DNA of 27,099 nt from DATJPD01 sp036394195 (GTDB lineage: Bacteria > Pseudomonadota > Alphaproteobacteria > CACIAM-22H2): assembly GCA_036394195.1 (NCBI GenBank), contig DASWFO010000232.1:1-27099 (forward strand), read 5' to 3'. Both the position numbers and the translations under genes were made by a program. Each line of letters starts with the position of its first letter. Position 1 is the stretch's first letter. The notes under the pieces are model-generated. The model made no database searches, was not told the DNA's origin, and worked only from the letters and a program-made list of their open reading frames with translations. Below are positions 7,482 through 14,317 of the stretch, piece after piece.

Positions 7482-9443
7482 TCAGCCCTCCGCCGCGCGG
7501 CCGCGCAGGGCGAACAGCCCGCGCGGGCGCTTCTGGATGAACAGGATAATGAAGACGAGCACGGCGATCTTGCCCAGCACGGCACCCGCGAACGGCTCAA
7601 GCACCTTGTTGACGACGCCCAGGGTCATCGCCCCCACAAGCGTGCCGAGCAGGTTCCCCACGCCGCCGAACACCACGACCATGAAGCTGTCGACGATGTA
7701 GATCGTGCCGAGATTGGGACTGACATTGCCGATCTGGCTGAGCGCCACGCCAGCCATGCCGGCGATGCCGGAGCCGAGGCCGAAGGTGAGCGCATCGATG
7801 CGCGCCGTCGCAATGCCCATCGCCGCGGCCATGTCGCGGTTCTGAGTCACCGCCCGCATATGCAGGCCGAACGCCGTCCGGCTCAGAATCAGCGCGATCG
7901 CCCCCAGGACTCCGAAGCAGAACAGAATGATGTAGAGCCGGTTCCAGGTGATGAAGAAGCCGCCGATTACGTCAAAGCCGCCGGTCATCCACGACGGGTT
8001 CGCCACCTCCTTGTTCGGCGAGCCGAACACGGTGCGCACCAGCTGCTGCAGGATCAGGCTGATGCCCCAGGTCGACAGAAGGGTCTCGAGCGGCCGGCCG
8101 TAGAGGAAGCGGATCACACTGCGCTCGATCGCCATGCCGAAGGCCCCGGCGACGACGAAGCCCACCGGGACCGCCACCAGCAGATACGCATCCAGCCAGT
8201 CCGGTGGCAGATAGGCGCGGAACACTTCCTGGACGACGTAAGCCGAATAGGCGCCGAGCATGATCATCTCGCCATGCGCCATGTTGATCACGCCCATGAC
8301 GCCAAACGTGATCGCAAGCCCGATCGCGGCCAGCAGCAGCACGCTGCCAAGGCTGATCCCCTGGAACAGGTTGGCGGCATAACCGGTGAAGGTCAGCCGC
8401 TGCTGGACGCTGTCGAACGCCGCGGTGACGGCGGCCTTGACGTCCGGATCGGTCTCGCCGGCCGACCGTGCCTCGAGCAGCGAGCGGACGCGCATGTCGG
8501 TCGCACCCGCCAGGCTCTTCGCGGCGGCGATGCGGGTGGCCTTATCGGGACTGACAAGATCGAGGGCGGCGAGTGCCGTCTGCATCGACGCTTTCGCAGC
8601 GGAGTTTGTCTCCTTCGCGTAGGCCTGGGCCAGCAGGCTCGCCGCTTCCGTGCCCGCGTTTTCGAGCAGCGCGTCCGCGGCGGCGCGGCGCTGCGCCGCA
8701 TCCGGGCTCACGAGGCCAAGCCGGCCCACCGCCTCGCGCACGACATTGCGCAGGTTGTTGTTGATCACCACCGGTTCGATCTCGGCCGGCGCGACGACGC
8801 CGTCCGGCTCCATGGTCGCCGCGACGGTCAGCCGGACATTGTTGCCGCTGCGATCGCCGATCACGATCACGCCGTCAGCCCGGCGCACGAACAGCCGGCC
8901 GTCGGCGAGGGCGCGCAGCACCGGGACGGCCCGCGGGTCGCCCACCGCCGTCAGCCGGCCGATCGCCGCGCCTTTGGCGGCGAACGAATCAGCGTTCAGG
9001 AGTTTGACGGCGCCTGCGAAATCGAGCGGCTGCGCATCGCTCGCGGCCGAGGCCGGGCCGGCACCCTGCAGAAGCGCCCGCGCCTCGTCGTCGAGCTGGA
9101 TCGCCTCGACGTCGCTCTCCTTTGCCATGTCTTCGATATCGCCGGTCGCGGCGTTGGTGACGGCGTACATCTCGCCGTCCTTGTCGCCGATGACCACGGC
9201 GCCGTCGGAGAGCCGGCGGAACAGCCTGCCGGCGGCGAGCGCCTGCAGCGCCGTCTTGGCCTTCGCATCGTCGCTGGACAACAGAGACTGGATGGCCGGC
9301 TTCGGATCCGGATCGGTCAGGCCGGACAGCTGATCCGCGAGACCATCGGCGCGCGCCAGCGGGGCCGCGATCAGCAGCCAAAGTCCTGCCGCCAGCAGCA
9401 CAACGCGCCGCCCGTTACCCCTCAACCCCCGACGTGCTGCCAT
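7482..9443 (-). CDS. urtB: Urea ABC transporter permease UrtB with an enlarged, internally repeated periplasmic N-terminal domain
   Basis: This is a LivH-like permease of the urea importer. The C-terminal membrane domain starts near residue 355 and includes GLAITFGVMGVINMAHGEM, TLLSTWGISLILQQ and FGGVGNLLGTLVGA, all typical of UrtB. Ahead of it lies a cleavable-looking signal sequence (residues about 13-32) and about 310 soluble residues. Proteobacterial UrtB usually has a shorter soluble extension (about 530 residues in total, from memory), against 653 here. The excess is explained by a repeated unit: residues 67-101 (LQALAAGRLFRRLSDG...) and 176-211 (LRALADGRLFVRRADG...) are clearly homologous. 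The rest of the domain is Ala/Asp-rich and HEAT-like. The start ATG has GGAGG only two bases upstream, an unusually short spacing. It is followed by urtC after 1 nt. Confidence 0.94.
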   Translation of the reverse strand: MAARRGLRGNGRRVVLLAAGLWLLIAAPLARADGLADQLSGLTDPDPKPAIQSLLSSDDAKAKTALQALAAGRLFRRLSDGAVVIGDKDGEMYAVTNAATGDIEDMAKESDVEAIQLDDEARALLQGAGPASAASDAQPLDFAGAVKLLNADSFAAKGAAIGRLTAVGDPRAVPVLRALADGRLFVRRADGVIVIGDRSGNNVRLTVAATMEPDGVVAPAEIEPVVINNNLRNVVREAVGRLGLVSPDAAQRRAAADALLENAGTEAASLLAQAYAKETNSAAKASMQTALAALDLVSPDKATRIAAAKSLAGATDMRVRSLLEARSAGETDPDVKAAVTAAFDSVQQRLTFTGYAANLFQGISLGSVLLLAAIGLAITFGVMGVINMAHGEMIMLGAYSAYVVQEVFRAYLPPDWLDAYLLVAVPVGFVVAGAFGMAIERSVIRFLYGRPLETLLSTWGISLILQQLVRTVFGSPNKEVANPSWMTGGFDVIGGFFITWNRLYIILFCFGVLGAIALILSRTAFGLHMRAVTQNRDMAAAMGIATARIDALTFGLGSGIAGMAGVALSQIGNVSPNLGTIYIVDSFMVVVFGGVGNLLGTLVGAMTLGVVNKVLEPFAGAVLGKIAVLVFIILFIQKRPRGLFALRGRAAEG

Positions 9444-9491
9444 GGCCTCCGGTCTCAGCGGAACTGGACTTTACACTGCAAGGCGGAAGGG

Positions 9492-9521
9492 AGGGCCGCC
9501 TACCCAAGGGCGGGCGGCCCT
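9492..9521 (-). promoter_or_regulatory. Stem-loop between urtA and urtB
   Basis: The arms AGGGCCGCC and GGCGGCCCT pair perfectly (9 bp) around a 12-nt loop, 8 nt after the urtA stop and about 50 nt before urtB. No U-run follows it on the transcribed strand. By analogy with other binding-protein-dependent transporters, such a hairpin could protect the urtA end of the mRNA or partly block read-through, making the binding protein more abundant than the permeases. The structure is seen; the role is inferred. Confidence 0.5.
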
Positions 9522-9528
9522 GCCAGCA

Positions 9529-10824
9529 CTACTCCATCGAGACGTATTTAGGCTTCTGGCAGTTGCCGCAGACCCAGGGGAAGGTCCAATCCGCGGTGAG
9601 CTTGGCGCTCTCGGGGATGTACTTGGACCACGCCTCCGCCTTGACCGGGCCCTTGGTCTGCCAGACGACGTTGAACTGACCGTCCGGGCGGATCTCGCCG
9701 ATCATCACCGGCTTCGACAGGTGATGGTTGGTGTTCATCACCGCCGTGAAGCCCGACGGCGCCTTCACCTTCTGGCCGTACATGGCCTGGCGGACCGCAT
9801 CGATGTTCGTCGTGCCCGCCTGGGCCACCGCCTGCGACCACATCTTGAAGCCGATATAGGTGGCCTCCATTGGATCGTTGGTCACGCGCTTCTCGTTCTT
9901 GATGAAGCCATGCCACTCCTTGATGAAGCCGTCGTTGGTCGGGTTCTTGACCGATTCGAAGTAGTTCCACGCGGCCAGGTGACCCACGAGGTTCTTGGTG
10001 TCGATGCCGGCGAGCTCCTCTTCGCCGACCGAGAACGCGACGACCGGGATGTCGGACGCCTTGATCCCCTGGTTCGCGAGCTCCTTGTAGAACGGCACGT
10101 TCGCATCGCCGTTGATCGTCGAGACGACGGCGGTCTTCTTGCCGCCCGAGGCGAACTGCTTGATCTTCGACACCTCGGTCTGCCAGTCGGAGAAGCCGAA
10201 CGGCGTGTAGTTGATCAGAATATCCTCGGGCTTGACGCCCTTGGCCTTCAGGAAGGCCTCGAGGATCTTGTTCGTCGTGCGCGGGTAGACGTAGTCGGTG
10301 CCTTCGAGCACCCAGCGCTGCACGCTGCCGCCGTCCTTGCCCATCAGGTATTCGACGGCGGGGATCGCCTGCTGGTTGGGAGCCGCCCCGGTGTAGAACA
10401 CGTTGCGCGAGCTCTCCTCGCCTTCGTACTGCACGGGATAGAAGAGGAGGCCGTTCAGCTCCTCGAACACCGGCAGGACTGACTTGCGCGACACCGACGT
10501 CCAGCAGCCGAACACGACATCGACCTTCTCCTTGGAGATCAGCTCGCGCGCCTTCTCGGCGAACAGCGGCCAGTCGGACGCGGGATCGACCACCACCGCC
10601 TCGACCTTGCGGCCGAGCAAGCCGCCCTTCTTGTTGATGTCGTCGACCATCATCAGAACCGTGTCTTTCAGCGTCGTCTCGCTGATCGCCATGGTGCCCG
10701 ACAGCGAATGAAGGACCCCGACCTTGATCGGCGGCTGCTGAGCGGCCGCACTCCCCGCAAAGCCGATGACGCCCGCCACCGTCGCCACAGCGGCGGCGGC
10801 GCGCGCAAATCTGGATTTCGACAC
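9529..10824 (-). CDS. urtA: Urea ABC transporter substrate-binding protein UrtA (GTG start)
   Basis: This is the periplasmic urea-binding protein. It is 431 residues with an N-terminal signal peptide ending near AGSAAA (residue 28). The mature part begins with IKVGVLHSLSGTMAISE and contains VFGCWTSVSRKSVLPVFE, LLFYPVQYEGEESSRNVFY, NQQAIPAVEYL and a C-terminal FPWVCGNCQKPKY. These separate UrtA from general LivJ proteins and from the amide-binding AmiC/FmdD group. The start is the GTG at 10824-10822 with AAGGAG about seven bases upstream. It is the first gene of the operon and lies about 45 nt downstream of a sigma-54-type promoter. Confidence 0.98.
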   Translation of the reverse strand: MSKSRFARAAAAVATVAGVIGFAGSAAAQQPPIKVGVLHSLSGTMAISETTLKDTVLMMVDDINKKGGLLGRKVEAVVVDPASDWPLFAEKARELISKEKVDVVFGCWTSVSRKSVLPVFEELNGLLFYPVQYEGEESSRNVFYTGAAPNQQAIPAVEYLMGKDGGSVQRWVLEGTDYVYPRTTNKILEAFLKAKGVKPEDILINYTPFGFSDWQTEVSKIKQFASGGKKTAVVSTINGDANVPFYKELANQGIKASDIPVVAFSVGEEELAGIDTKNLVGHLAAWNYFESVKNPTNDGFIKEWHGFIKNEKRVTNDPMEATYIGFKMWSQAVAQAGTTNIDAVRQAMYGQKVKAPSGFTAVMNTNHHLSKPVMIGEIRPDGQFNVVWQTKGPVKAEAWSKYIPESAKLTADWTFPWVCGNCQKPKYVSME

Positions 10825-10881
10825 GGTTGTTCTCCTTCTCTCCCTGAGTTACCGCCGGCCGAGCAGCGGCAAGAGAAGCAG

Positions 10882-10898
10882 TGCGAGAGTCGTGCCAA
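10882..10898 (-). promoter_or_regulatory. Sigma-54 (RpoN) -24/-12 promoter of the urt-ure operon
   Basis: On the minus strand the sequence reads TTGGCACGACTCTCGCA. Against the RpoN consensus YTGGCACG-N4-TTGCW only one base differs (TCGC in place of TTGC). The invariant GG (10896-10895) and GC (10884-10883) are exactly ten bases apart. Transcription would start near 10871, leaving a leader of about 47 nt with the urtA ribosome binding site. Urea uptake is under NtrC/RpoN nitrogen control in many proteobacteria, so the site fits its gene. I looked for NtrC dyads (TGCAC-N7-GTGCA) upstream and found no convincing pair. Confidence 0.8.
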
Positions 10899-11053
10899 GC
10901 CCCCTCGCCGGGGCCTGCCGCATTTTATGGCCCGGCCAGCCCAACTTGGCGGCAGCTTGGAAAGCCCGGCTCCGGGGTTTTGCCTTGTTTTTGTGCAGAA
11001 CAACCGGCCGTCGACGGCAAGCTGAGCACCAACACAGCAGCCAAAGACAATCG

Positions 11054-11080
11054 GGCGGCGCCGCTTTTTTCGGCGCCGCC
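11054..11080 (-). terminator. Strong GC hairpin after the Bug gene, probable terminator
   Basis: A perfect 10-bp stem, GGCGGCGCCG with CGGCGCCGCC, encloses a 7-nt loop with a run of six T (A on the minus strand). It starts 20 nt past the stop of the Bug gene read on the minus strand. No T-run follows the stem in that direction, so it is not a textbook intrinsic terminator, but position and strength suggest it separates this gene from the urt promoter just downstream. The rest of 10825-11099 holds only the urtA leader and promoter. Confidence 0.5.
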
Positions 11081-11099
11081 GCCCGGCGGGTCCCGAAAG

Positions 11100-12068
11100 T
11101 CAGTTCGCCTGGATCCCGGCTGTCTTGATCAGGGCGGCGTTATCGCTTAGCTCTTTTTTCACCAGCGCGTTGACGGCCTCGCCTTTCATCGACCACGGCT
11201 CGGCCCCGAGTGCGGCGAGCCGCTCCTTCATTTCGGGCGACTGCAAGACCTTCGTCGTTTCCTGGTACAGCCGGCTCACAACGGCAGGCGGCGTCTTGCT
11301 CGGCACGAACATCGCCGCCCAGAAGATATAGTCCGCATTCGGCACGCCGGCTTCGGCCGTGGTCGGCACATCGGACAATTGCGGCGCCCGCTTGTCGGCG
11401 CCCATGGCGATGGCCTTCAGCTTGCCTGACTTGATCAGCTCCATGGCCGAGACGATCGGGGCGAACATGTAATCGACGCGCCCGGCCATGATGTCGGTCA
11501 TCGCCTCGGGCGTGCCCTTAAACGGGATGTGGACCGCATCGATTCCGGCCGCGACTTTGAACTTCTCATCGGCCATATGGGTGGCGCTGCCGTTGCCGGC
11601 CGAGGCGTAATTGAGTTGGCCGGGATGCGCCTTCGCGTAGGCGACCAGGTCCTTCACCGACCCGATGCCCCTGCTGTTGTCCGGCGCCACGACCAGCACC
11701 TGAGGCAGCACCGCCAGCATCGTCACGGCCGAAAAGTCCTGGACCGTGTCGAAGGGGAGATTGGAATAGAGGAACGGGCTCGCGGTGTGGGACGACGACT
11801 GGATGAGGACGGTGTAGCCGTCGGGCGCCGCCTTGGCGACGACGGCGGCGCCGATCGTGCCGCCGGCGCCCGGGCGGTTCTCCACCACCACCGGCTGGCC
11901 CAGCGCCGGGCTCAGCCGGTCGCCCACGGCGCGCGAAATGATGTCGATGCCGGTGCCGGGCGGAAACGGCGAGATGAACCTGACCGGGCGGTTCGGATAG
12001 CTCTGGCCGAATGCCGGCACAGCGGCCAGCAGCATGACCGCCGCCAGCACGGATTTCGAGACCTTCAT
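11100..12068 (-). CDS. Bug/TctC-family periplasmic solute-binding protein
   Basis: This is a secreted binding protein of the tripartite tricarboxylate transporter (TTT) receptor family. It is 322 residues with a signal peptide ending at PAFGQ (about residue 22). Hallmarks are YPNRPVRFISPFPPGTGIDI, VVVENRPGAGGTIGAAVVAKAAPDGYTVL and the later PHM-type region NYASAGNGSATHMADEKFK. These proteins bind small carboxylates or amides such as citrate, aspartate, nicotinate or glutamate; the ligand cannot be read from sequence. No TctA/TctB membrane genes are in the window, as is usual for the many orphan Bug proteins. It lies 49 nt after the dehydrogenase gene and has GGGAG eight bases before the ATG, so the two probably form one transcript under LacI control. 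Confidence 0.93.
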   Translation of the reverse strand: MKVSKSVLAAVMLLAAVPAFGQSYPNRPVRFISPFPPGTGIDIISRAVGDRLSPALGQPVVVENRPGAGGTIGAAVVAKAAPDGYTVLIQSSSHTASPFLYSNLPFDTVQDFSAVTMLAVLPQVLVVAPDNSRGIGSVKDLVAYAKAHPGQLNYASAGNGSATHMADEKFKVAAGIDAVHIPFKGTPEAMTDIMAGRVDYMFAPIVSAMELIKSGKLKAIAMGADKRAPQLSDVPTTAEAGVPNADYIFWAAMFVPSKTPPAVVSRLYQETTKVLQSPEMKERLAALGAEPWSMKGEAVNALVKKELSDNAALIKTAGIQAN

Positions 12069-12117
12069 GGGCGCACTCCCGAACGACTGGGTACTGAAGT
12101 CTTATTTAACGTATCCG

Positions 12118-13068
12118 CTACAGTCCGTCACTCACCGGAGCGTTCTCGGACTTCACCTCGATGCCGGAATTCTTCGCCTGCAGCAGCAGCAAGGTGGCGA
12201 AGTCGGTATCGACGTATCCGTGGCCGATCAGGCTTTGGATCACCTCGCGCGTCGCGGCCGCGACCGGCATCGGCATCTCGAGCTTGCGCGCCGCCGCGAG
12301 ACCCAGCTCCATGTCCTTGCGGAGCAGCGGCGGGGTGAAGGTCGGCGTGAAATCCAGATTGACCAGCGCCGGCGTCTTGTACTGGGTGAACATGGAGCCC
12401 ATGACGCTCTTGTTGATGAAGTCGAGGAACGCATGGCGCTTCACGCCGGCCTTCTCGGCCAGCACGGTGATCTCGACCAGCGCCTGGATGGTCACGCCGA
12501 GCAGGACGTTGTGGCAGATCTTCACGATGCGCGCGAGTTCACCCTCGCCGACATAGGTGACGGCGAGGCCGAGCGGTTCTAGAAACGGCCGCGCCGTCTC
12601 GAAGGCCGCCTGCGGTCCCGAGACCACGAGGCTCAGCTTGCCCGCCTTCACCACCTTGCCGTTGCCGCTCACCGGTGCGGCGAGAAACTGCACGCCCCGC
12701 TTGCCGCATTCCTCGCGCAGCTTGGCCGACGCCTCTTCCGACACCGTCGAGCAGTCGATCAGGATCTTCGGCGCCTTGCCCTTGGCCGACAACACGCCTT
12801 TCGGTCCCAGGGTCACTTCGAGAAGATCGCGCGATTCGCTGACCATGGTGAAGACGATGTCGCGGTCGGCGAGATCGATCGGCGCGTCCACGACCGTCGC
12901 CCCGTCCTTCGCCAGCGGCTCGGCTTTGGCGCGCGTGCGGTTGAACGCGGCTAGCTTGCCGCCGGCTTTCAGAAGCCGTGCCGCCATCGGAAAGCCCATG
13001 CGGCCGGTCCCGATCCAGCCAAGCGTCTGATTGCCGAGTTTCGCTGCAGGCATCGTGCTCGCGTCCAT
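12118..13068 (-). CDS. NAD(P)-dependent beta-hydroxyacid dehydrogenase (3-hydroxyisobutyrate dehydrogenase family)
   Basis: This is a cytoplasmic oxidoreductase of 316 residues. The N-terminal Rossmann fold carries GWIGTGRMGFPMA at residues 17-29. The substrate motif APVSGN is at 131-136. The catalytic lysine K183 and the conserved asparagine N187 lie in VKICHNVLLG. These are the three signatures of the family that includes 3-hydroxyisobutyrate, tartronate-semialdehyde and gamma-hydroxybutyrate dehydrogenases. The exact substrate is not decidable. The C-terminal helical domain is complete (LLRKDMELGLAAARKLEMPMPV). It is the first gene of a two-gene unit with the Bug protein and starts 24 bases from a LacI-type operator, so it is probably an enzyme of the inducible pathway. 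Confidence 0.92.
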   Translation of the reverse strand: MDASTMPAAKLGNQTLGWIGTGRMGFPMAARLLKAGGKLAAFNRTRAKAEPLAKDGATVVDAPIDLADRDIVFTMVSESRDLLEVTLGPKGVLSAKGKAPKILIDCSTVSEEASAKLREECGKRGVQFLAAPVSGNGKVVKAGKLSLVVSGPQAAFETARPFLEPLGLAVTYVGEGELARIVKICHNVLLGVTIQALVEITVLAEKAGVKRHAFLDFINKSVMGSMFTQYKTPALVNLDFTPTFTPPLLRKDMELGLAAARKLEMPMPVAAATREVIQSLIGHGYVDTDFATLLLLQAKNSGIEVKSENAPVSDGL

Positions 13069-13091
13069 AGAAGTTCCTGGAAAGGCGGTTG

Positions 13092-13105
13092 TGCAAACGA
13101 TTGCA
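13092..13105. promoter_or_regulatory. LacI-type operator, copy 1 (between dehydrogenase and lacI genes)
   Basis: TGCAAACGATTGCA is an imperfect 14-bp palindrome with the central CG typical of LacI-family operators. The identical sequence recurs at 15650 and a perfect version at 25179. Here it lies downstream of the predicted -10 box of the dehydrogenase promoter and covers the expected transcription start, so a bound repressor would block initiation. It is also 95 bases from the start of the divergent lacI-family gene, which is the obvious candidate for the protein that binds it. Confidence 0.82.
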
Positions 13106-13107
13106 GG

Positions 13108-13136
13108 GTTGTACAGGATTTTAGGAAAATCGGCAA
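13108..13136 (-). promoter_or_regulatory. Predicted sigma-70 promoter of the dehydrogenase-Bug unit
   Basis: On the minus strand TTGCCG (13136-13131) and TACAAC (13113-13108) are separated by exactly 17 bases; each matches the housekeeping consensus at four of six positions. Transcription would start around 13101, inside the operator at 13092-13105. The spacing and the operator position support the call, but the individual boxes are only moderate matches. Confidence 0.5.
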
Positions 13137-13200
13137 TACGCCTGTCACAAACGGCGAATCCGGGGCTGTCGCGGCCATTGGGCGTGTTCTATGGTCGGCC

Positions 13201-14226
13201 ATGGCGCGGGCCAAGGTGACCATCCACGATGTCGCAAGCGCGGTCGGGGTTCACCCGTCGACGGTGTCGCGGGTGCTCAACGCCAACACGCGCCACATGG
13301 TGACGGCGGAGATCGCCCGGAAGGTGATCGACGCGTCGCGCGACCTGGGCTACCACCCCAACGCGCTGGCCCACAGCCTCCGGACACGGCGCTCGAGCAC
13401 GGTCGGCGTCCTCATCCCCGACATCACCAATCCGGTGTTTCCGCCGATCCTGCGGGGCATCGAGGATGCGCTGGGGAATGCCGGCTACACCGCCATCATC
13501 GCCAACACCGATGGCGTCGCCGAACGCGGTGCCGTGGTCCTGGACCGCATGCTCGGCCGGCGCGTCGACGGCCTCATCCTGGCGACCGCCCAGCGCAAGG
13601 ATCCGACGATCGACCGCTGTATCGCCGAGGAGGTTCCGCTCGTCCTGATCAACCGCACCACCAAGAACGAAGGCCGGACCACGTCGGTCATCACCAATGA
13701 TGCGGCCGGCATCAACCTAACGGTGGCGCACCTGGCCGGGCTCGGCCATAGGAAGATCGCGCACATCGCGGGGCCGCTGCAGATCTCGACCGGCTACGAA
13801 CGCCACCGCGGCTTCATCGAGTCGATGACCGAGGCTGGCCTCAAGCCCGATCCCGCCCTGATCATCGTCGCCGACGCCTACAGCGAGCGCGCCGGCGAGC
13901 GCGCGGCACTGGCCCTGCTCGACCGCGGCAAGAAATTCACCGCCGTCGTGGCCGGCAACGATCTGCTGGCCCTCGGCGCGTACGACGCTCTCGCAAGCCA
14001 TCGCCTGCGCTGCCCACAGGATGTCTCGGTCACCGGCTTCAACGACATGCCGTTCGTCGACAAGGTGAGCCCGCCGCTCACCACCGTGCGCATCCAGCAC
14101 TACGAGATGGGTGTCCTCGCCGCCGGCGCGCTCCTCGAGCGGATCAAGGAACCGACCGCGCGCGGCGTCGACATCAAGCTGGAACCGTCGCTGGTCGTGC
14201 GGGGCTCGACGGCGCGGCCGGGATAA
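13201..14226 (+). CDS. LacI/GalR-family transcriptional regulator
   Basis: This is a DNA-binding repressor of 341 residues with the standard architecture. The N-terminal helix-turn-helix is VTIHDVASAVGVHPSTVSRVLN (residues 6-27). The hinge helix is NALAHSLRTRRSSTVGVLIPD. The periplasmic-binding-protein-like effector domain includes ITNPVFPPILRGIED, GHRKIAHIAGP, YERHRGF and VVAGNDLLALGAYDAL. The ATG at 13201 has no clear ribosome binding site; no better start is evident because the HTH begins at once. It is divergent from the dehydrogenase-Bug unit, with a LacI-type operator between them. Two more copies of that operator lie within 12 kb, so it probably controls all three units and perhaps itself. 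The inducer is unknown. Confidence 0.96.
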   Translation: MARAKVTIHDVASAVGVHPSTVSRVLNANTRHMVTAEIARKVIDASRDLGYHPNALAHSLRTRRSSTVGVLIPDITNPVFPPILRGIEDALGNAGYTAIIANTDGVAERGAVVLDRMLGRRVDGLILATAQRKDPTIDRCIAEEVPLVLINRTTKNEGRTTSVITNDAAGINLTVAHLAGLGHRKIAHIAGPLQISTGYERHRGFIESMTEAGLKPDPALIIVADAYSERAGERAALALLDRGKKFTAVVAGNDLLALGAYDALASHRLRCPQDVSVTGFNDMPFVDKVSPPLTTVRIQHYEMGVLAAGALLERIKEPTARGVDIKLEPSLVVRGSTARPG

Positions 14227-14243
14227 AGACACCGGAAGGAAAC

Positions 14244-14314
14244 GTCATTGCGAGCGAAGCGAAGCAATCCAGGCCCCGTGCTGGATCGCTTCGTCGCTTT
14301 GCTCCTCGCGATGA
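14244..14314. repeat. Dispersed palindromic repeat between convergent lacI and M24 genes
   Basis: The left arm GTCATTGCGAGCGAAGCGAA and the right arm, ending CTCCTCGCGATGAC, are near-complementary, with the inner pairs AATCCAG and CTGGATCGC. This is the familiar intergenic repeat whose translations appear in databases as peptides containing HCERSEAIQ. It fills the gap between two convergent genes and could serve as a bidirectional transcription terminator or mRNA end. It has no coding potential. Confidence 0.75.
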
Positions 14315-14317
14315 CAG

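Noticed and set aside
7860..9551. A 563-codon open frame on the plus strand, antisense to urtB
   Set aside because: Arg/Asp/His-rich translation typical of the complementary frame of a GC-rich gene; urtB on the other strand is unmistakable.
10899..11050. NtrC binding sites upstream of the urtA sigma-54 promoter
   Set aside because: Isolated GTGCA and GCACC half-sites exist but none form the TGCAC-N7-GTGCA dyad with correct spacing.
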